64,000 nt of DNA from the NCBI GenBank assembly GCA_944326305.1, contig CALVDL010000018.1:5001-69000 (forward strand), read 5' to 3'. Source of the stretch: an uncultured Bacteroidales bacterium (GTDB lineage: Bacteria; Bacteroidota; Bacteroidia; Bacteroidales; UBA932). The notes below the pieces were generated by a model that worked only from the letters and a program-made list of their open reading frames with translations, had not been told where the DNA came from and ran no database searches. Of this stretch, positions 57,995 to 64,000 are shown piece after piece (the first letter of the stretch is position 1; every line of letters begins with the position of its first letter). Position numbers and translations under genes: made by a program.

Positions 57995-60900
57995 TCAGAA
58001 CCTGTATTTTGCTGCCTTTGCACCTGGCATGACCTTCTGCGGAACTATGGTGAAGCCGAAACCGTAGTCCCGGTCGCTCCACAATGTCCTGCACTCCTCC
58101 GGGCGGGCCCCCCAGCTGTCATAGCCGCCTATTCCGCTCTGTGTCATGTCTATGCACAGCTCCACCCAGTCACGAGGGACAATGTCGTCCACATGGTGCT
58201 GCCGGCGCAGGACATTCTTGGCTGCAGCAGGGTCCTTCGCCTCGGCAGGGTTGAAGTTGCTCCACTGGTAGTCGTGCTGCACTGCCTCCTCCGAGTCGAA
58301 ATCCTCGATGCTGTTCCTCAGCGCATTGAACTCGAACAGGCTGTCCGCCACGAAAGTGAGCCCGCCTATGCCGAGCCATGAGCATCCTGTATGGTGCCCG
58401 CATTCCTGCGGCCTTACGTAAGGGACATACTCGGCCAGCGCCGATGAGCTGTAGAGCCCGGTCCTTGCCGCGGAATTGCGGTCAATGTAGTTCTCCCACG
58501 GGCCTCGCCCGAAGTACGAGAAGCTGTCAGCGGAGGCAGGGAGCCTCATCCTCAGCCCTATGCGCGGTATGTCGACAGGCTTGCCTCCAGTCTCCACGCC
58601 TTTGAAATCCGCATTGACCTTCACTATGCCTTCCGGATATACGGTGTACACTACGTTGTATGCGTGTCCTTCCGGCAGTGTGTATTTTACCGTGAGCACT
58701 GCATTGGCCCCGTCCTGTACCGCGGAGGCGTCCGCACTGAAACCCCGGCTGGCGGCCTTCCATATCTGGGCGCGGGCAGGCATCCCGTTCCCGTAGTCAT
58801 TGTCATTGGGCGCACGCCAGAAATTAGGCTGCAGGCCGAACCCGTCCTTGAACATCTCCTTCCCGTCAACCTTGTATGAGCAGACTGTCCCGGAGCTCCT
58901 GTCGAAGACGAATTCCACGTCTGCGGAGCTGATGGTGATCCTGCCGTCCGCGTCGGATATGCTGCACGGCTTCCCGGAGCCTGCCGCGTATGCTTTCTTC
59001 TCCGCCTTCTTTATAAGGAACTGCTCCGTGGCCACTGTCGAGCCGGCCGGCAGGAGGTCCCTTCCGTCAGTGTCTACCACGTCGAAGTTTATGTACCATG
59101 TCTTGTCAGGGGACATGCCCGGATACTGGACAGTGAATGAATCCCCGTGCTGCGGCCCTGCCGATGTGCGGAACGACCCTTTGCGCACTGTCTTTCCGTC
59201 CGCCGCGATGCTGTACCTTATCTCGTAGCCTGAAAGGTCAGTGAAATAGAACCTGTTGAATACGTTGAAGATACCTTTCTCTATATTTTCCGGAGTGACG
59301 GATATGTCCTGGTATACATGCTTTACTTCCTCGAGGGCAGGATGAGGGACCCTGTCCGGGCCGATGAGCCCGTTGCAGCAGAAATTGCCGTCGCTCGGCA
59401 TGTCCTTGCCGTAGTCGCCGCCGTAGCTCCAGAACTTGCGGCCCTCGCTGTCAGTGTTTGCGATGCCCTGGTCCACCCAGTCCCAGATGAAGCCTCCCTG
59501 AAGGTTTGGATAGCGGTAGATATATTTCCACTGGAGGTCGAGCGACCCGGTGGAGTTGCCCATGCTGTGGGCGTATTCTGAAGGGCATACCGGCTTGGCG
59601 CAGCCCTGCTCTCCCATCCTGTGGAACCACTCCGCGCCAGGGTACTGCGGCACGAACATGTCGGTGTTCCATTCCATTATGGCCCTTTCGTAGCATACCG
59701 GGCGGTCCATCCCGTTCTTCTCCATGTTCTTGAGTTCCTCGTAGCAGCGGTAGAAGTTGTAGCCGTTGCCGCCTTCGTTGCCCAGCGAAAGTATGGTGAC
59801 GCAAGGGTAGTTGCGTGTCCTCATATACATGTTCAGCACACGGTCCCTGTGTGCGGCGTACCATGCCGGTGTGTTGCCCAGTGTCCTTTCCAGGTCATAT
59901 CCCATGCCGTGTGACTCAAGGTTAGCCTCAGAATATACATAGAACCCGAGGCTGTCGCAGAGCTCGTAGAAGAAGCGCGGGAGAGGGTAGTGGCTTGTCC
60001 TGATGGCGTTGATGTTGTGCTGCCTCATGAGGGTGAGGTCCTTGAGCAGCAGTTCGCGTGTGATGAAATGCCCTGTGTACTGGTCGTGCTCGTGTATGTT
60101 GACACCCTTGAACTTTACAGGCTTCCCGTTGACAAGCAGCACTTTCCACTGCCTGCCGGGTACATCGTTGCCCTCGGTCCAGTTCGTTATCTCGAATTTC
60201 CTGAATCCGACGTTGAACCTTGTGTATTCGCCGTTTACGCACATCAGGAGCCTGTACAGCTCCGGCGTCTCGGCAGACCATTTCCTCACGTCCGGAATCG
60301 TGTCCCCGAATTCCCTGTATCCTGATACCTGTCCGCTACCTTCAGATACGGCATTCCCTGCCGCGTCCTCGAGCCTGTAGGAGAAATCGACCGGCTTTTT
60401 CGCCCCTGTGCTCACCCGCAGTGCGAAAATCCCGTCCTCAAGGCTTTCATCCAGCGTGGATACCACCTCGAAGTCGAAGTCCGTGCGGCTTTCTTCGGAT
60501 GAGAGGTAGACGCTCCTTTCAATCCCGCTGATACGCCAGAAGTCCATGCATTCGAGGTATGAGCCTGTACTCCATCTCAGGGCCTTGATTACGAGGGTGT
60601 TCTCCCCGCTGCGGACATACGGTGTTATGTCATAGCGGACAAGGTTCTTGGAGTCGTTGTTGAATCCCGCCTCCTTGCCGTTCACGTATACGTAGACCCC
60701 TGACTTGGCGCCGCCTATATTGAGGTATATCTCCCTGCCGTCCCATGATGCAGGCACTTCGAACGTCCTGAAATATACTCCGGCCGGGGTGACCTCTGGC
60801 AGAGAAGGCGGTGTCGGGTTCCATGTTGCGAATTCAAACTTCTGGTTCACGTATATTGCCGTCCCGAAGCCCTGCAACTCCCAGTTCCCCGGGACTTTGA

Positions 60901-61195
60901 TGCTGTCCCAGCCTTCTGTCCCTGAAGCAGTTGTGGCAGCTATGTCCTGCGGAACCTGCTCCTGCGAGTCGAAGTACCTGAATTTCCATTGCCCGTCGAG
61001 GCTGCGGTAATTGGGGCTTTCCTCGAAGGCCGTCTCCCTTGCCGAGGCCTCGTCAGGGTAGAATACAAGTTCGGTCCTTTGGGAATTCCCGTTCACTGTC
61101 GTGACGTTCATGTCTTTCCAGTAGGGGGTCTGTGCCGTTGCCGGTATGAAGGACAATGCCAGCGCACAGGTCGGTATTATTCTGGAGTTTGCCAT
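57995..61195 (-). CDS. GH2 beta-galactosidase, LacZ type
   Basis: This 1066-residue exported enzyme has a signal peptide (cleavage near IPATAQ). It has the five-domain LacZ layout: jelly roll (about 50-225), two Ig-like domains, the TIM barrel (about 335-630), and the domain 5 beta-sandwich (about 760-1060). The acid/base is E474 in LSLGNEGGNGYNF and the nucleophile is E540 in VCPSEYAHSMGNSTG. PNLQGGFIWDWVDQG and YFGRGPWENYIDR are also typical. In this locus it should remove galactose from complex N-glycan antennae. It lies between GH92 and GH29 genes in one direction. Confidence 0.94.
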   Translation of the reverse strand: MANSRIIPTCALALSFIPATAQTPYWKDMNVTTVNGNSQRTELVFYPDEASARETAFEESPNYRSLDGQWKFRYFDSQEQVPQDIAATTASGTEGWDSIKVPGNWELQGFGTAIYVNQKFEFATWNPTPPSLPEVTPAGVYFRTFEVPASWDGREIYLNIGGAKSGVYVYVNGKEAGFNNDSKNLVRYDITPYVRSGENTLVIKALRWSTGSYLECMDFWRISGIERSVYLSSEESRTDFDFEVVSTLDESLEDGIFALRVSTGAKKPVDFSYRLEDAAGNAVSEGSGQVSGYREFGDTIPDVRKWSAETPELYRLLMCVNGEYTRFNVGFRKFEITNWTEGNDVPGRQWKVLLVNGKPVKFKGVNIHEHDQYTGHFITRELLLKDLTLMRQHNINAIRTSHYPLPRFFYELCDSLGFYVYSEANLESHGMGYDLERTLGNTPAWYAAHRDRVLNMYMRTRNYPCVTILSLGNEGGNGYNFYRCYEELKNMEKNGMDRPVCYERAIMEWNTDMFVPQYPGAEWFHRMGEQGCAKPVCPSEYAHSMGNSTGSLDLQWKYIYRYPNLQGGFIWDWVDQGIANTDSEGRKFWSYGGDYGKDMPSDGNFCCNGLIGPDRVPHPALEEVKHVYQDISVTPENIEKGIFNVFNRFYFTDLSGYEIRYSIAADGKTVRKGSFRTSAGPQHGDSFTVQYPGMSPDKTWYINFDVVDTDGRDLLPAGSTVATEQFLIKKAEKKAYAAGSGKPCSISDADGRITISSADVEFVFDRSSGTVCSYKVDGKEMFKDGFGLQPNFWRAPNDNDYGNGMPARAQIWKAASRGFSADASAVQDGANAVLTVKYTLPEGHAYNVVYTVYPEGIVKVNADFKGVETGGKPVDIPRIGLRMRLPASADSFSYFGRGPWENYIDRNSAARTGLYSSSALAEYVPYVRPQECGHHTGCSWLGIGGLTFVADSLFEFNALRNSIEDFDSEEAVQHDYQWSNFNPAEAKDPAAAKNVLRRQHHVDDIVPRDWVELCIDMTQSGIGGYDSWGARPEECRTLWSDRDYGFGFTIVPQKVMPGAKAAKYRF

Positions 61196-61253
61196 TGTAT
61201 TTATTATAAAGGTATTGTCTTATATTGTGCAATATATGAAATATATATTATTC

Positions 61254-61268
61254 TTGTCCTCAGGACAA
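61254..61268 (-). other. Small hairpin after the GH92 gene
   Basis: TTGTCC-TCA-GGACAA is a perfect 6-bp stem about 15 bases past the GH92 stop, followed on the minus strand by an AT-rich stretch without a T run. It could be a weak terminator or processing site in the operon. Confidence 0.35.
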
Positions 61269-61282
61269 TGATTTTCCGGTAC

Positions 61283-63475
61283 TTACGGTCTGTCTCCGGC
61301 CCCGCTTCCGAACCCTGATGGTTCAGGTCCCATGTCGAATTCGAGGGTGCCTCCGGCCACAATGTCACTGTATGTTATCCAGGAACGGGTATGCGGCTTC
61401 CCGTTGAGGCGCACGGCTGTGACGTATATGTTCTCCCGTGAGTTGCCGGGGGCGCTGACTGTGAATTTCCTTCCGCCTCCTACATCCAGTACTGCCTCCT
61501 TCACCGAAGGGCTGCCTATCACGAATCTGCCGCCTGCCGGGTCCACCTGGTACAGGCCGATGGAGGACATGATGTACCATGCGGACATCTGTCCGGCGTC
61601 CTCGTTGCCGCAGACCCCGCTGTGGTCGTCGAAATAGAGGCTGTCAGTCACTGTCCTGACTATTTCAGCGCAGCGGTCCTGCCTTCCTGCATAATTGAAC
61701 ATGTAGGCTATGTGATGGCTCGGCTCGTTGCCGTGTGCATACTGTCCTATGAGTCCGGTCACGTCGTTGGCGTCTCCGCCGAGGTCTCCTTCGGCCCTGA
61801 ACAGCCCCTCGAGCTTTTCAAGGAAAGGCTTCTCCCCTCCGAAAAGGCCTATGAGACCGTGTACGTCATGCGGGACGAGCCATGTGTACTGCCATGCGTT
61901 CCCTTCCGTGTAGTCGCTGCGCATGTGGGGTGCCTTGAAAGGGTCGAACGGGGTGCGGAATGAACCGTCGGAAGCGCGGCCGCGCATGAACTGTGTCTGA
62001 GGGTCAAAGTAATACGTGTATGACCTGCTCCGCTGCCCGAAATACTTTTCCGCTCCTGTGTCCCCGAGGCTTTCAGCCACTTTGGCTACCGCTGCGTCTG
62101 AAATGGCGAATTCGAGCCCTTTGGCCACCGTCTCCACTTCCGCGCTCTTGTCGAACGGTATGTAACCGTATTTCTTAAGCAGCTCCATACCCCGTTCGTT
62201 CCTTATGGATGATCTTTTCATGGCTTCCAGCGCTTCTGTGCTGTCTTTCACGAAGCCTTTGAGGTACAGGTCGGCAAGAACGATCACCCCCGGGTTGCCC
62301 ACCATGCAGTCAGTCTCGTTTCCAGCGAGATGCCATACAGGCAGCTTGCCCTGCTGCCGCCAGATGTTCATGAGGCTTTCGGCCACGCTGGAGGACATCT
62401 CCGGGTCGGTGAGTGTCATCAGGGGCGATGCCGCACGGTATGTGTCCCAGAGGGAGAATACCGTGTATGTGTCGCTGCCGCTCCTGTGCACCTGCGCATC
62501 CGCACCGCGGTATTCCCCGTTCACGTCGCAGAACAGCGACGGGGCTATCATGGTGTGGTAAAGGGCTGTGTAGAAGATCTTGTCCTGTCTCTCGTCCAAA
62601 GGTGTGATCCCTATCCTGCTTAAGGCCTCCTCCCATTTGCCGTCGGCCTCCGTGCGTGCGGCCTCGAAGTCCCAGCCGGGGGCTTCCGCCTGGAGGTTCA
62701 TCTGTGCATTCTCTATGCTGACAGGTGATAGTGCCACCTTGATTTCCAGTGTCTTGTCTTTGGATGTGTCGAAAAGCAGGCTTTGCGACAGGGCAGCTCC
62801 GGTGGCCTCTGTCTTTTCCGGGGAGAGTATAGGCAGAGAGAATTCCGCTGTGAAATACCATATATGGTCTTTTGCCCAGCCTGAAGAGCGCCTGTATCCT
62901 GCCACTGTGCGTTCCCCGGTCTTCTGCAGGCGGCATTCCGTCGCTTCGTCCCAGCCGACCCCCGTGATCAGGTCCACGAGCACTGCCGTGGTGTCCGCGC
63001 TGACCCTGTACCGGTGCAGCCCGACCCTTTCAGTGGCGGTGAGCTCGGCTGTGATGCCGTATTCATCCATCCTGATGCTGTAGTAGCCCGGCCTGGCCGT
63101 CTCTGCGCTATGGTCGAGGGCAGCGTATATGTGCCCTCCCTCATTTGCCGGTTTTGCAGGGTTGTAAGGCATGAGGAGAATGTCCCCGTAGTCCCCGATG
63201 CCGGTCCCGCTGAGCCTCGTGTGGCTGAACCCTATGATCCTTGTCCCTGAATAATGGTATCCGGAGCACCAGTCCCAGCCCTTGTCCGGCTGCTGTGGCC
63301 CGAGCTGTACCATCCCGTGCGGGACAGATGCCCCGACGAATACATGTCCATGGCCTCCTGAGCCTATGAACGGGTCCACTTTATCTGTAAGTTTCTCTGG
63401 TGCGGCCTCTGCCCCTCCCGTGCACCCGGTGAGGCAGGCTGCCGCTATGGCAATGTATAGTGCTGTATGTTTCAT
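61283..63475 (-). CDS. GH92 alpha-mannosidase lipoprotein
   Basis: This 730-residue lipoprotein has its Cys at 18 (AAACLTGC). GH92 motifs are DPFIGSGGHGHVFVGASVPHGM, GPQQPDKGWDWCSGYHYSG, GFSHTRLSGTGIGDYGDILLMP, FSLWDTYRAASPLMTLTDPE, GNEPSHHIAYMFNYAG and GNEDAGQMSAWYIMSSIGLYQ. Members are calcium-dependent inverting exo-mannosidases, most often alpha-1,2. In this locus it would trim N-glycan mannose. Exact linkage cannot be told. Confidence 0.95.
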   Translation of the reverse strand: MKHTALYIAIAAACLTGCTGGAEAAPEKLTDKVDPFIGSGGHGHVFVGASVPHGMVQLGPQQPDKGWDWCSGYHYSGTRIIGFSHTRLSGTGIGDYGDILLMPYNPAKPANEGGHIYAALDHSAETARPGYYSIRMDEYGITAELTATERVGLHRYRVSADTTAVLVDLITGVGWDEATECRLQKTGERTVAGYRRSSGWAKDHIWYFTAEFSLPILSPEKTEATGAALSQSLLFDTSKDKTLEIKVALSPVSIENAQMNLQAEAPGWDFEAARTEADGKWEEALSRIGITPLDERQDKIFYTALYHTMIAPSLFCDVNGEYRGADAQVHRSGSDTYTVFSLWDTYRAASPLMTLTDPEMSSSVAESLMNIWRQQGKLPVWHLAGNETDCMVGNPGVIVLADLYLKGFVKDSTEALEAMKRSSIRNERGMELLKKYGYIPFDKSAEVETVAKGLEFAISDAAVAKVAESLGDTGAEKYFGQRSRSYTYYFDPQTQFMRGRASDGSFRTPFDPFKAPHMRSDYTEGNAWQYTWLVPHDVHGLIGLFGGEKPFLEKLEGLFRAEGDLGGDANDVTGLIGQYAHGNEPSHHIAYMFNYAGRQDRCAEIVRTVTDSLYFDDHSGVCGNEDAGQMSAWYIMSSIGLYQVDPAGGRFVIGSPSVKEAVLDVGGGRKFTVSAPGNSRENIYVTAVRLNGKPHTRSWITYSDIVAGGTLEFDMGPEPSGFGSGAGDRP

Positions 63476-63717
63476 TTATTCAATAGTTTATCTTCAATGA
63501 CTGGAATACGTCCTACTGACGGTTAAGGATTCCTGGAGGAAATCTAGTCTGTCCACCCCCAGTCACCTTACGGTGACAGCCCCGGTGGGGCATGCAGCTT
63601 TGCTTCGCTACGCCGGCACCTGCGCTGCTTCGGTTTCCTCCTGGAAACCTCGCTGACGCTCCGGTGCGGCCCTGACGGGCCCTGTCGCAGAACTTAACGT
63701 CAGTATGACGACGGAGT
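63476..63717. repeat. Structured repeat region between GH3 and GH92
   Basis: This 242-base spacer has no gene but several folded elements. CTGACGGTTAA (63516) and an oppositely directed CTGACGTTAA near 63700 lie at its two ends. Between them are the 48-bp hairpin element, a GGTTTCC/GGAAACC hairpin near 63640-63660, and a GGGCCCG/GGGCC pair near 63670. It looks like a REP-type cluster or a structured operon spacer. Confidence 0.6.
63549..63596 (-). repeat. 48-bp hairpin repeat, copy 2 (inverted)
   Basis: It is the reverse complement of the element at 35773-35820 except for 3 bases. The stem here is GTCACC with GGTGAC, against GTCGCC with GGCGAC in copy 1, a compensated pair change, and the loop differs by one base. 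Confidence 0.85.
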
Positions 63718-64000
63718 TCATTCCACCGTTATTGTATCTTCAAGCCGGATGTCCCTGGAAGAAGCCCCTATGGCAATCCTGAAGTCTCCCGGCTCCACCA
63801 CCGGCTTCATGTCCGGTCCGTATATCATGAAATCTTCCTTGTCCAGGATGAATTCCACTTCCGCGCTTTTCCCTGCCGGTATGGACACCCGGTCGAAGGC
63901 CCTCAGCTGTTTCTGGGGACGGACCGTCGAGGCCACCATGTCTGTTATGTACAGCTGCGGGACTTCATCCCCGTCGGCATTGCCCGTATTCGTGACGGTG
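63718..64000 (-). CDS. GH3 family glycoside hydrolase, C-terminal end (cut by window edge)
   Basis: The minus-strand frame is open from the right edge to a TGA at 63718, about 94 residues. The visible part is the fibronectin III-like domain that closes many GH3 enzymes: NTGNADGDEVPQLYI, then RPQKQLRAFDRV, and SAEVEFILDKEDFMIYGPDM. The catalytic domains are outside the window, so activity (beta-glucosidase, N-acetylglucosaminidase or xylosidase) cannot be judged. It is upstream of GH92 in the same direction. Confidence 0.85.
   Translation of the reverse strand, partial: TVTNTGNADGDEVPQLYITDMVASTVRPQKQLRAFDRVSIPAGKSAEVEFILDKEDFMIYGPDMKPVVEPGDFRIAIGASSRDIRLEDTITVE

Noticed and set aside
1..64000. 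CRISPR array, restriction or known defence system
   Set aside because: No spaced direct repeats, Cas, restriction, toxin-antitoxin or phage genes were recognised on either strand.

Overview
The window looks like a chromosomal segment of a Bacteroidales bacterium with moderately high GC for the group. The evidence is two SusC/SusD polysaccharide-utilisation loci (PULs), a hybrid two-component-type sensor, a run of Bacteroidota-style promoters (TAnnTTTG at -7, sometimes TTTG at -33), a ribosomal block with the small DUF4295 gene after rpmG, and the GT2-DUF4199 gene pair. Shine-Dalgarno sites are mostly absent. The genus cannot be fixed from sequence alone. No rRNA, tRNA, CRISPR array, insertion sequence or prophage was seen.

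Region 1 (1-16.7 kb) is an alpha-mannan PUL. A divergent, left-truncated Reg_prop/Y_Y_Y sensor faces susC, susD, two SusE/F-like glycan-binding lipoproteins and a GH76 lipoprotein. After a strong terminator, a second unit carries another GH76, a GH125 and a GH2. Both units start with a near-identical 23-bp site placed 21-22 bp before a -7 box, probably the operator of the sensor. Endo-alpha-1,6-mannanases (GH76) and an exo-alpha-1,6-mannosidase (GH125) suggest growth on the backbone of fungal or other alpha-1,6-mannans.

Region 2 (16.8-45.4 kb) is mostly housekeeping. It holds an S15/CocE hydrolase, a GT2 with a DUF4199 membrane protein, thrS-infC-rpmI-rplT (infC with an ATC start), lepB, rpmB-rpmG-DUF4295, lptB, dnaX, an exported protein, an M16 peptidase, hsp20, guanine deaminase, a membrane-anchored MutS-like ATPase, an FMN-riboswitch operon ribD-ribE-ribBA-ribH, a thioredoxin-like protein, an OPA-type transporter with malQ, an SGNH hydrolase, a likely stand-alone small RNA, a small helical protein and an NlpC/P60 peptidase. 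Two small ORFs lie between guaD and the MutS-like gene.

Region 3 (45.5-64 kb) holds a NrtR-like degenerate NUDIX regulator and a second PUL on the minus strand. In transcription order it contains GH3 (cut by the right edge), GH92, GH2 LacZ-type, GH29, a DUF1573 lipoprotein, SusC, SusD, a GH18 endoglycosidase-like lipoprotein and two DUF1735/LamG lipoproteins. This set fits host-type N-glycan foraging: the GH18 releases the glycan, SusCD imports it, and the fucosidase, galactosidase, mannosidase and GH3 trim it. Dispersed repeats link the two halves of the window: a 48-bp hairpin element at 35.8 and 63.5 kb with a compensatory base-pair change, a 35-bp AT-rich element at 35.85 and 38.38 kb, and REP-like TGTCAT elements at 14.8 and 38.3 kb.
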